This document shows, piece by piece, positions 25,427 to 33,051 of a DNA stretch of 36,032 nucleotides. The stretch spans positions 11,445 through 47,476 of the forward strand of contig DIVG01000030.1 of the NCBI GenBank assembly GCA_002422425.1, in the 5' to 3' direction. The notes below the pieces were generated by a model. It saw only the letters and a program-made list of their open reading frames with translations. It searched no databases and was not told where the DNA came from. Origin of the DNA: Akkermansiaceae bacterium UBA6138. Lineage in GTDB: Bacteria; Verrucomicrobiota; Verrucomicrobiia; Verrucomicrobiales; DEV007. Position numbers and translations under genes: made by a program. How positions within the stretch are numbered: position 1 is the first letter of the stretch; each line of letters starts with the position of its first letter.

Positions 25427-26332
25427 CTATCCCGGGAAGGACTTAACCGCGAAGACCTCGATACCCTGGGCCCTGCCTTTAACCCGGCGCACCCCGAGGT
25501 TTTTGCAATGATGGCGAACCTCGGGAATTGCCTTCACAAAGTCACCGGAGACGAGCACATTGCTTTCCATCTCCCGGGTGAGAGATTCAAGGCGGAAGGT
25601 GAGATTTACCGGATCACCGACCAGGGTGAACTCGCCCTGACTCATGCCCCCGTAGGCGACCTTACCGGTGTGCAGGGCGACACCAACTTCAAAACGGCGG
25701 TGGATTCTCGCAAAGACATCCGGCCGGGCCTCGTAGATTTTTTCGCATGAGTCGAGGAGACGGTTCGCCGCGCGCAGGGCAGCCAGCAGGGTGTCCTTCT
25801 CCACCGTTGTCCAATAGGCAAGGACACAATCGCCGATGAATTTATCGAGGGTGGCACCCTCTTCCGAGAGGATCAGCTCGCAGTCTGAATACCAGCCGCC
25901 GATAATCTGGGCGAGATCACCAGCCTCAAGCTCTTCCGAGAGAGCGGTAAATCCTTTGATGTCGCTTACGAGAAGCACCACCGGGGTCGAACGGATCAGG
26001 GCAATCGTCGAATCACCCGTTTTGCCGGCGCTTTGCGGCGTTTGAAGACTGCCGGTCTCAGTGTAGTGAAACTCGTGTTCCGCAAAGCTGATGACATCGC
26101 CGTGGTGCAACCGGCGCGTCGCGGTGAGACGGGCCCCGTTGAGATAACTGCCGTTGAAACTTCCGAGGTCAAAAAGATAAAATCCTCCATCCTGCTTTCG
26201 TATCATCGCATGACGCCGGGAAACCCGCGGATCGGCGATAATAACCTCACATTCCGGGCTGCGTCCGACAATGGAAACGGCGCCGAGGCTTATGGCTTCG
26301 CTATTTTCGATGCGGTTGAGGAATGCAGTCAC
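25427..26332 (-). CDS. FHA domain - class III adenylate/guanylate cyclase
   Basis: The protein is 301 residues from GTG 26332; a TTG at 26368 would add twelve. An N-terminal FHA domain (about 10-90), which binds phosphothreonine, has GRS (23-25), SRRH (38-41) and NGSYLN. A linker leads to a class III cyclase homology domain (about 115-300). Metal-binding Asp124 (LVSDIKGFT) and Asp168 (FIGDCVLAYW) are present, as is EFTLVGDPVNLTFRLE, which carries the Asn and Arg of the transition-state site. It therefore looks active and makes cAMP or cGMP; the base preference is not settled. The protein is soluble. It lies 102 bp downstream of the Na+/phosphate cotransporter on the same strand and may be cotranscribed, which would tie a cyclic-nucleotide signal to phosphate supply. 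Confidence 0.88.
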   Translation of the reverse strand: MTAFLNRIENSEAISLGAVSIVGRSPECEVIIADPRVSRRHAMIRKQDGGFYLFDLGSFNGSYLNGARLTATRRLHHGDVISFAEHEFHYTETGSLQTPQSAGKTGDSTIALIRSTPVVLLVSDIKGFTALSEELEAGDLAQIIGGWYSDCELILSEEGATLDKFIGDCVLAYWTTVEKDTLLAALRAANRLLDSCEKIYEARPDVFARIHRRFEVGVALHTGKVAYGGMSQGEFTLVGDPVNLTFRLESLTREMESNVLVSGDFVKAIPEVRHHCKNLGVRRVKGRAQGIEVFAVKSFPG

Positions 26333-26369
26333 TAGCGGAGATATACTATCTTTAAAGACGAGGGGCAAA

Positions 26370-26389
26370 CCGCAAAGAAAGGTTTGCGG
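26370..26389 (-). terminator. Hairpin between the Na+/Pi cotransporter and the cyclase
   Basis: CCGCAAA (26370-26376) pairs with TTTGCGG (26383-26389) around six bases. No T-run follows on the minus strand, so termination would be weak at best. It may attenuate transcription from the cotransporter into the cyclase, or be a small intergenic repeat; TTAGCCGCAAA also occurs after the FG-GAP gene. Confidence 0.35.
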
Positions 26390-26434
26390 CTAAGCCGGGT
26401 TGAAACTTTTTTGAAGATTCCCCGAAGGGGGGGC

Positions 26435-28177
26435 TCAGTCCGGAATTTCGTCGTGTTTGAGCAGATAATAGGCACTCTGGACCACATTGAGCCCGTAATT
26501 CGCGATGAGTTCAAACTGGTTGTTCATATCGATCGTGAGCATCTCGGTTTTTACAGCGTCGGCGGTTTCGGACATGCGCTTCATCGCCTGTTTGTTATAT
26601 TGCTTGCGCAACTTGTCGGTCGCTTTCTCGATCTCCTGCGCCCGGTGCAGCCTCGCTTCCGATGCTCCGGTGACGAGAACCTCGGAATAAAGATCGATCA
26701 ATTCCACGATCTTGGCGGCAAAGGAGAGGACATTAGCGGTTGCTTCGTCGCCGAAGGCACGTCCTTTCTCGTATTTCCGCTGGGTGATCTGGATAAGCCG
26801 GTAAATCGCGTCCGAGATCTCCTCAAGTTCGGAAACGATCCGCAGCATGCGGGTGACGGAGCGGGCATTCTCCTGACTGATTTCCGCCGCCGAAGTGCGA
26901 ACGAGATATTCGGTGATATCGTGAGTCAGAATATCAGCCTCGTCTTCGAGTGCCTTGAGGCGCTTAACTTCCTCACTGAGTTCGGCGGCGGGGTTTTTAA
27001 AGACCTCGAGATAGCCGAGAAACATCTCACGAGTGATCCCGGCGAGATCACGGGTTGAATTCTCCGCCTCGGGAAGGTTGAGTTCCCCGAGGTCGACCAT
27101 CCCTCCCGAAATGAAGCGGAGCCGGTGCGTTTTTGGGCTTGTAATATCAGTCTCTCTGACAAAGCGGGTCACAAGTCGGGCGATTTGAGGAACGAAAGCG
27201 ACGAGCAGAAGAATGTTCGCGAAGTTGAAGAGCGAGTGAAAGATCGCAAGATGGAAGCCGATGTCGGCCGCGTGATCCTTACCTCTCCAGCTGTCCGGCA
27301 GATGGGACCCGAGCCATACCGCCAGCTCGGTAAAGGGGTAGAAGATCAGCAGCATCCATACGACGCCAATCACATTAAAAAGCAAGTGCGCCCTTGCCGC
27401 CCGCCGGGCGTTCACGGTGGTGCCGATCGAGGCGAGCCAGGCGGTCACGGTCGTCCCGATGTTTTCTCCCAGGACGATGGCGGCGGACTCCTCGAACCCG
27501 ATCCAGCCCTGGATCGCAAGAGTGACCGTGATAGCCATGGCAGCCGATGAGGATTGGACAATGAGGGTGAGGACAATCCCGATAAAAAGAAACACAACGA
27601 TGGAGAGGTAGCCTTTGCCGCTGAAATTGGAAACGAAGGCCTGGATGCTCTGCGCCTGCTGCTGCAGGGCGGCGTCGCTACTGGTGAGCATTCCTTTCAC
27701 ATCGGGAACGGTTTCCTTGAGAAGGTGAAGGCCGTAGAAAAGCAGACCGAATCCAATGAGGACCTCACCGAAGTTTTTCCATCGGTTTTTCCCGATGAAA
27801 AAGAGCGGCAAACCGACTCCGATGATGGGAACCGCTACTTCGGAAAGGGAAAACTTCCCGACGGTGGCGATGATCCAGGCGGTCAGGGTCGTCCCGAGAT
27901 TCGCCCCCATGATAACGCCGATGGATTCGACGAGAGTCAGCAGGCCGGCGTTCACAAAACTGACGACCATTACGGTCGAGGCTGAAGAGGACTGAACCAT
28001 GCTGGTGATCAACAGGCCGGTGAGCAATGCGGTAAAGCGATTGTGGGTCATCGTCGCCATGATGCGGCGCATCCCGTCGCCGGCAGTGCGCTGAATGCCC
28101 TCGCTCATGACTTTCATTCCGTAAAGGAAGACGCCGAGCGAACCGAGAATTTTGAGAATAAAAATGAGGGTGTCCAT
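26435..28177 (-). CDS. Na+/phosphate cotransporter with C-terminal PhoU-like domain
   Basis: This is an inner-membrane protein of 580 residues that takes up phosphate with sodium. The two inverted Na_Pi_cotrans repeats each carry the hallmark: VQSSSAST (about 61-68) with GANLGTT, and VQSSSAAM (about 207-214) with GENIGTT. About nine hydrophobic helices end near 340. A helical cytoplasmic region (about 360-575) resembles PhoU, with heptad-rich stretches such as RLKALEDEADILTHDITEYLV and SELEEISDAIYRLIQITQRKYEKG. PhoU-type domains usually report transporter status to the PhoR kinase or limit uptake. ATG 28177 is a normal start. A palindrome like that before pstS lies 33 bases upstream, and a stem-loop lies between it and the start. 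Confidence 0.93.
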   Translation of the reverse strand: MDTLIFILKILGSLGVFLYGMKVMSEGIQRTAGDGMRRIMATMTHNRFTALLTGLLITSMVQSSSASTVMVVSFVNAGLLTLVESIGVIMGANLGTTLTAWIIATVGKFSLSEVAVPIIGVGLPLFFIGKNRWKNFGEVLIGFGLLFYGLHLLKETVPDVKGMLTSSDAALQQQAQSIQAFVSNFSGKGYLSIVVFLFIGIVLTLIVQSSSAAMAITVTLAIQGWIGFEESAAIVLGENIGTTVTAWLASIGTTVNARRAARAHLLFNVIGVVWMLLIFYPFTELAVWLGSHLPDSWRGKDHAADIGFHLAIFHSLFNFANILLLVAFVPQIARLVTRFVRETDITSPKTHRLRFISGGMVDLGELNLPEAENSTRDLAGITREMFLGYLEVFKNPAAELSEEVKRLKALEDEADILTHDITEYLVRTSAAEISQENARSVTRMLRIVSELEEISDAIYRLIQITQRKYEKGRAFGDEATANVLSFAAKIVELIDLYSEVLVTGASEARLHRAQEIEKATDKLRKQYNKQAMKRMSETADAVKTEMLTIDMNNQFELIANYGLNVVQSAYYLLKHDEIPD

Positions 28178-28182
28178 GCAAT

Positions 28183-28200
28183 GCGCCTGACAGTAGGCGC
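28183..28200 (-). promoter_or_regulatory. Stem-loop directly before the Na+/Pi cotransporter start
   Basis: GCGCCT-N6-AGGCGC is a perfect six-base stem ending five bases before ATG 28177. The AGG in its right arm is the only weak ribosome-binding candidate, so folding would hide it. TACTGT in the loop also resembles a -10 box about 15 bases below the palindrome; if so, the mRNA would be almost leaderless and the stem would not matter. Confidence 0.4.
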
Positions 28201-28208
28201 TTCCGCGA

Positions 28209-28228
28209 TTGTGACAAGAAAGTCACAG
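28209..28228 (-). promoter_or_regulatory. PhoB-box-like palindrome upstream of the Na+/Pi cotransporter
   Basis: TGTGAC-N6-GTCACA lies at 28210-28227. Read toward the gene it is CTGTGAC-TTTC-TTGTCAC, a direct repeat with 11-base spacing that matches the PhoB box at 5 of 7 and 6 of 7 positions. It shares both arms and spacing with the site before pstS. A TACTGT box 15 bases downstream could be the -10. Confidence 0.6.
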
Positions 28229-28447
28229 AAGAAACGAGCGGTTTTTTGCGGAGCGTCAGTTGAATATCAATTCCCCTTGAATAACCCGCCAGTGCGGACC
28301 GGACCAGCCGGGCGGGATCCTGACGGGAGAACCCTCCTGGTGAGTGGCGGGATTTTGAGAGCGACTCGCCGAGCCGCTGCCCATAGGAGAAAAAGCATAA
28401 GCCGACTCCTCCCCCGCTTTCGCGGCGCGGCGAATGCCGACGACGTC

Positions 28448-30346
28448 CTACGCTTCAGAGAATTGGAGCTGATAGAGCTGCCGATATTCGCTGCAGCGTT
28501 GAAGGAGGACATCGTGCGGAGCCATGTCAACGACACGCCCCTGGCTCATCACAACGATCTCATCCGAGTTAAGGACTGTGGAGAGGCGGTGGGCGATGGC
28601 GATGACGGTCTTTCCCTTCGACAACTTTTCGAGGGCGTTCTGAATCGCTTTTTCAGATTCGGAATCGAGCGCCGAAGTCGCTTCGTCAAGGAAGAGAACA
28701 GGCGCATCGCGCAGAACCGCCCTCGCAATGGAAAGGCGCTGCTGCTGGCCACCCGAGAGAGTACAGCCCTTGTCGCCCAGCATGGTCTCGTAGCCCTGTG
28801 GCTGTTCAGTGATGAACTCGTGCGCGTGCGCCATCTTCGCCGCCTCCACAATCTGCTCTTCGGTTGCCTCAAGGTGGCCGTAGCGGATGTTGTTATAGAT
28901 GGTGTCGTGGAAGAGAAAAGTGTCCTGGCTGACCAATCCGATCTGATCGCGCAGGGACTGTTGGGTATAGTCACGAATGTCGCGGCCGTCGATGAGGATG
29001 CAGCCTTTTTCCACTTCGTAAAAACGCAGGATTAGAGAGAGGATCGTTGATTTTCCCGAACCACTCTGGCCGACAAGCGCGTATTTTTTCCCGGATTCGA
29101 AGCGCAGCGAAACCCCAACGAGGGCCGCCCGATCCCGGGTGTAGGAAAAGGTCACGTCTTTCATCTCGATAGCCCCGCGACTCCCTGTGAGGGCGCTAGC
29201 ACCGGGCCGGTCCACCACATCGGGAACGGCGTCGATGTAGCCGAAGACTTTGACGGCCGCGACATAACACTTCTGCAGCTGGATCTGCATGCGGCTCAGC
29301 GTTTTCGCATGAGGGTAAATACTCATCAGCCCCAGATTGATCGTGAGGAAAGTCTCGGGCTTGATCTGGGTATACCAGGCATAGACCATGCCGATGGCAA
29401 TACCGAAGGAACCCACGATCTCAACCATGGGGCTGGTGATTTCCATGGCCTTGCGCCAGCGAATGATGAATTTAATAATCTGGCGACTGCCCTCGTTGAA
29501 GCGCGCGCACTGGTAGTCCTCCCGACCGTGCGCCTTGATAAGCCGGATACCGGAAAAGCTCTCGTGGAGAGTGACCATAAGTCCCTCGGATTCCCTTTCC
29601 TCGCGCCCGCCCGCCCGGCGCACTTTGCGGCTGATCAGGGCAACGGGAATAATGCAGAGAGGGAAGACAAAAAGCGCCCCGAAGGTATAGAGCGGATCCA
29701 TCATCGTGACCATGAAGATGATGGAAATGATCGCGGCAGGATGCTGGATGAGGCCGCTGAGGAGCTGACTTCCGGCATCGGCTGTGGTCCGGGTCTGGTT
29801 TGCCACGGTCTGGATGAGCTCGCCTTGTTTCACCGTGTTGTAAAAGGAGAGAGACTGCTTCATCAGGCTCGTGAAAGTCTCGTCGCGGAGGCGGTAAAAG
29901 ACTTTCATGTTGATCCAGAGCATGCAGTACTGGTGCATGAAATAGAAACCGCCCCGGATGAGCAGCAGCAGGGGGATGCTGAGGCAGACGATGACAACAA
30001 AAATCCACTCCTTCTCCGGCGGGAGCGTCGGGGCGGGGATGCGGATCTCGGCGAGAGCGGGGAGATGGAGATCCTTGAAGGGCAGATAATATTCCGGGAC
30101 CGGTTCGCCCTCAGCCCCGGGAAGGACGATAGTGAAGACAGACTTCAGGACGAGGAGCAGGACACCATTGAAGACCCCGGCAAGAATTCCGAAAAAGATC
30201 CCCCAGAGAAGACGCCCCTTGAGCGGTTTCACGTAGCTGAGAAGTCTCTTGAAGACGACCCGACGGTCTTCGGCGAGGTCATCGGAGGAGGCCATGGCGA
30301 TATCGAGCGCCCGCGCGGGCGCCTGGGGCAGGGGTGTCGAGGACAT
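28448..30346 (-). CDS. MsbA-like ABC exporter (fused permease and ATPase)
   Basis: This is an inner-membrane half-transporter of 632 residues that works as a dimer. Six membrane helices occupy about 30-345. The ATPase domain has Walker A GQSGSGKST with Lys432, signature LSGGQQQR, Walker B VLFLDEATSALD near 550 and H-loop IAHRLST, all intact. The order resembles the lipid A flippase MsbA and related lipid or drug exporters. The first extracellular part, between helices 1 and 2, is longer than in MsbA (residues about 65-110, EGEPVPEYYLPFKDLHLPAL), so the cargo is uncertain. ATG 30346 has GGAG about 11 bases upstream. The open frame runs back to 30613, but those 89 residues are low-complexity and overlap the start region of the divergent oxidoreductase gene, so I exclude them. 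Confidence 0.9.
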   Translation of the reverse strand: MSSTPLPQAPARALDIAMASSDDLAEDRRVVFKRLLSYVKPLKGRLLWGIFFGILAGVFNGVLLLVLKSVFTIVLPGAEGEPVPEYYLPFKDLHLPALAEIRIPAPTLPPEKEWIFVVIVCLSIPLLLLIRGGFYFMHQYCMLWINMKVFYRLRDETFTSLMKQSLSFYNTVKQGELIQTVANQTRTTADAGSQLLSGLIQHPAAIISIIFMVTMMDPLYTFGALFVFPLCIIPVALISRKVRRAGGREERESEGLMVTLHESFSGIRLIKAHGREDYQCARFNEGSRQIIKFIIRWRKAMEITSPMVEIVGSFGIAIGMVYAWYTQIKPETFLTINLGLMSIYPHAKTLSRMQIQLQKCYVAAVKVFGYIDAVPDVVDRPGASALTGSRGAIEMKDVTFSYTRDRAALVGVSLRFESGKKYALVGQSGSGKSTILSLILRFYEVEKGCILIDGRDIRDYTQQSLRDQIGLVSQDTFLFHDTIYNNIRYGHLEATEEQIVEAAKMAHAHEFITEQPQGYETMLGDKGCTLSGGQQQRLSIARAVLRDAPVLFLDEATSALDSESEKAIQNALEKLSKGKTVIAIAHRLSTVLNSDEIVVMSQGRVVDMAPHDVLLQRCSEYRQLYQLQFSEA

Positions 30347-30585
30347 GTCGTAAGAAGCTCCCGCAGAGGATGGGAAAAGGGATTGGTAAGGGAGAATAGC
30401 CAGTTTCGCAAGGCTTGGCGAAGCCTTAACGAGCAGGCACGGACCCGGGGCTGAAATTAGATCCAGTGAACCCGGTAAGGCGCCCCGGAAACCTTCGGCG
30501 GATGATGATCGGGCGGTGTTGCACTCCGCAACTGCGGGATTTCTTCGGCATTGCCGAGCGGCGCTCTTTTTCGTAAGGTTTCTCC

Positions 30586-32091
30586 ATGACGAAGAAAACC
30601 CCGGATCAACCAAAATCTCCTGACCGCCGCCAAGTCCTCAAATATGGAGCCGGCTTCGGTCTTGCCCTCGCCTGGCCCAACTCGCGCGTGCTCGGCGCCA
30701 ATGACGACATCCGCGTCGGTGTGATCGGGGTCAACGGGCGCGGCCAGGCACACATCAGCGCCTTTTCGGGAATGAAAGGGGTGCGGCTCACGGCCCTCTG
30801 TGACATCGATCCCGCCGTGCTCGATGCCCGCGTTAACGCCGCCGCCGACAAGCAGAAGATCGAGGTGAAGGGCTACGCCGACATGCGCGAGATGTTCGAA
30901 AAAGGCGACATCGATGCAATGGCCACAGCCACCCCGAATCACTGGCATACCCTCTCCGGGATTTGGGCGATCCAGGCAGGCAAAGACGCCTACATCGAAA
31001 AGCCGATCTCGCACAATGTCTGGGAAGGCCGCCAGCTTGTGAAGCTCGCCCGCAAAGAGGGGAAAATCTGTCAGGGCGGCACCCAGAGTCGCTCGATCGG
31101 GTCGATCCAGGCCGCCGTGAAGTTCGTTCAGGACGGTAAACTCGGGAAAATCAAGTATGTCAAGGGGATGTGCTACAAAGCCCGCCAGTCCATCGGACAG
31201 GGCGGCAACGGCGAAATTCCCGAGGGGGTGAACTACGATCTCTGGTGCGGTCCGGCCGAGCTCGAGTCGCCGCTGCGCCGCAAAAAATTCCACTATGACT
31301 GGCACTGGTTCTACGCCTACGGCAACGGTGACATGGGCAACCAGGGCATCCACCAGATGGACGTGGCCCGCTGGTATCTCGGCGAGGACACGATCGCTCC
31401 CCGCACCATGAGCATGGGCGGTCGTCTCGGCTACGAGGATGACGGCGAGACTCCGAACACCCAGGTCGTCTATCACGACTACGACGCGGCCCCGCTGATT
31501 TTTGAAACCCGCGGTCTGCCCAGGAGCAAGGAAGCGCAGAAGGACTGGGGCAAGGGGATGGAGTCGCCCGACGAATTCGAAGGCATGAGCGGTGTCTCCG
31601 TGGTCGTGGCCTGTGAGGGTGGTTTTGTCTTCACCGACGCCGGCGGCAAGGTGAAGATCAAGGATCTCGACGGCAAGGAAATGCCCGCTCCCGAGGCCTT
31701 CAAAACCGAAGATATTTTCGAGAACTTCATCACGGCGGTGAAGAGCCGCAAGGTCGAGGAGCAGTATGCCGACTGTGAGGAGACCCACCTTTCCAGTGCC
31801 CTCTGCCACACCGGACTGATCTCGCATCGTCTCGGCGCAGCTCTGAAGAAGGAGGAAATCCTTGAGAAGATCAAAGACGACGCACTCCTCACCGATCGTT
31901 TCGGCTCGATGGCGGATCATCTCGGTCGCAACGGGGTCGATCTCGCGAAGGAGAGCATCGTCCTCGGACCCATGTTGAAATTCAATCCGAAGACGGAGTG
32001 GGCCGAAGGCAACGGAGAGCTCGATGCGCCCGCCAACGCCCTCGCGACCCGCGAGTATCGCGCTCCCTACACCGTGCCCGAAGTCCTTTGA
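30586..32091 (+). CDS. Tat-exported Gfo/Idh/MocA family oxidoreductase
   Basis: This is a 501-residue NAD(P)-dependent oxidoreductase, probably acting on sugars or polyols in the periplasm. The N terminus is a twin-arginine signal, DRRQVLKYGAGFGLALAWP. The Rossmann fold follows with VGVIGVNGRGQAH, CDIDP, ATPNHWHTLSGIWAIQAGKDAYIEKPISHNVWEG (EKP with the catalytic Lys), then GTQSRS and the C-terminal domain GNGDMGNQGIHQMDVARWYLGE with candidate catalytic His. This exported subtype is strongly expanded in Planctomycetes and Verrucomicrobia, where many are thought to keep a tightly bound cofactor. ATG 30586 is supported by AAGG eight bases upstream. The substrate is unknown. It is divergent from the ABC exporter across 239 bp that includes a hairpin (AAGGCTT-GGCG-AAGCCTT, 30410-30427). 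Confidence 0.92.
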   Translation: MTKKTPDQPKSPDRRQVLKYGAGFGLALAWPNSRVLGANDDIRVGVIGVNGRGQAHISAFSGMKGVRLTALCDIDPAVLDARVNAAADKQKIEVKGYADMREMFEKGDIDAMATATPNHWHTLSGIWAIQAGKDAYIEKPISHNVWEGRQLVKLARKEGKICQGGTQSRSIGSIQAAVKFVQDGKLGKIKYVKGMCYKARQSIGQGGNGEIPEGVNYDLWCGPAELESPLRRKKFHYDWHWFYAYGNGDMGNQGIHQMDVARWYLGEDTIAPRTMSMGGRLGYEDDGETPNTQVVYHDYDAAPLIFETRGLPRSKEAQKDWGKGMESPDEFEGMSGVSVVVACEGGFVFTDAGGKVKIKDLDGKEMPAPEAFKTEDIFENFITAVKSRKVEEQYADCEETHLSSALCHTGLISHRLGAALKKEEILEKIKDDALLTDRFGSMADHLGRNGVDLAKESIVLGPMLKFNPKTEWAEGNGELDAPANALATREYRAPYTVPEVL

Positions 32092-32126
32092 GGACGGCGG
32101 GCTTTCACGAAAAGGAACCTTTGAGA

Positions 32127-32160
32127 ACGGTGCAGGTCACGAGGCCTGCGCCGTCTTATT
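32127..32160 (+). terminator. Possible terminator after the Gfo/Idh/MocA gene
   Basis: ACGGTGCAGG (32127-32136) pairs with CCTGCGCCGT (32145-32154), allowing one G-U pair, around an eight-base loop, followed by CTTATT. The stem is strong but the T-tract is short. It sits 36 bases beyond the stop. Confidence 0.5.
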
Positions 32161-32223
32161 CTGCGTCGGGACCCCTCACTATCCATTGATTGACGGAATG
32201 AAGGCGTGGCACCTCCCCGGAAA

Positions 32224-33039
32224 TCAACCGCTCACCGCGACCGGGTAACGGATCTTCGGAATCGCTTTGAGGAGGGTGCGCGTCACCTCTGACTGAGGCG
32301 AGGTGAAGAGGGCGTCTGACTCGCCCACTTCGACGATTTTCCCCTCGTCCATCACCGCAATGCGGTCGGCGATGTAGCGGACCACGGAGAGGTCGTGCGA
32401 GATGAAAATCATCGTCAGGCCGAGCTCGTCCCGCAACTTCAGAAGCAGGTTGAGAATCTGCGACTGGATCGAGACATCGAGAGCCGAGACCGGTTCGTCG
32501 GCGAGAATAAGCTTGGGCTCGGGCCCGAGGGCGCGGGCGATCGCGATGCGCTGGCGCTGCCCGCCGGAGAACTCGTGGGGGTACTTGCGGATGTAGCGCG
32601 AGTCGAGTCCGACACGGCCCATCAGCGCGGCGACGGCCGACTCGAGCGCGGACCGATCCCGAGCCAGTTCCGGTCGGCGGGTCAGGATGGCCTCGGCGAG
32701 GGTGCTGAAGACCGTCATGCGCGGATTGAGCGAGGCGTAGGGATCCTGAAAGATCATCTGGAAATCGCGACGGCGTTTCCGGATTTCCGCGGGCGGGAGA
32801 TCGGCGAGTCTCTCCCCCTCGAGCACAACGCTGCCCGAGGTCGGCACGAGTAACTGCATGATGAGGCGCGAGAGGGTCGACTTCCCGCAGCCACTCTCAC
32901 CGACGAGTCCGAGAATCTCGCCTTTTTCAATCTGCAGCGAAACCCCGTCGACCGCCCGCACCAGCGTCTTTCGCGGAATCGGCCAGCCCTCGCGGCGGAC
33001 AAAATGACGGGTCAGATCTTCGAGTTCGAGGTAGGACAT
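32224..33039 (-). CDS. oppF: Oligopeptide/dipeptide ABC transporter ATP-binding protein, OppF type
   Basis: This is a 271-residue cytoplasmic ATPase. It has Walker A GESGCGKST, Q-loop MIFQDPYASLNPRMTV, signature FSGGQRQRIAIARAL, Walker B LILADEPVSALDVS and H-loop FISHDLSVVRYIADRIAVM. The Q-loop sequence is diagnostic of the Opp/Dpp group, and lack of a Cys-rich tail fits OppF more than OppD. The C terminus ends early (KIRYPVAVSG), without the usual longer oligopeptide tail. It starts 12 bases after oppD stops, so they are cotranscribed. No permease or binding-protein gene is present, so substrates cannot be assigned; peptides, nickel or other small solutes are possible. Confidence 0.92.
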   Translation of the reverse strand: MSYLELEDLTRHFVRREGWPIPRKTLVRAVDGVSLQIEKGEILGLVGESGCGKSTLSRLIMQLLVPTSGSVVLEGERLADLPPAEIRKRRRDFQMIFQDPYASLNPRMTVFSTLAEAILTRRPELARDRSALESAVAALMGRVGLDSRYIRKYPHEFSGGQRQRIAIARALGPEPKLILADEPVSALDVSIQSQILNLLLKLRDELGLTMIFISHDLSVVRYIADRIAVMDEGKIVEVGESDALFTSPQSEVTRTLLKAIPKIRYPVAVSG

Positions 33040-33051
33040 GGGAAATCGGCG

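Noticed and set aside
30347..30613. 89-residue N-terminal extension of the ABC exporter
   Set aside because: Low-complexity, overlaps the start of the divergent gene, and is absent from the family; ATG 30346 is a better start.
30457..31920. 487-codon minus-strand open frame opposite the Gfo/Idh/MocA gene
   Set aside because: Antisense to a gene with full Rossmann and Tat motifs; His/Val/Gly-rich with no domain.
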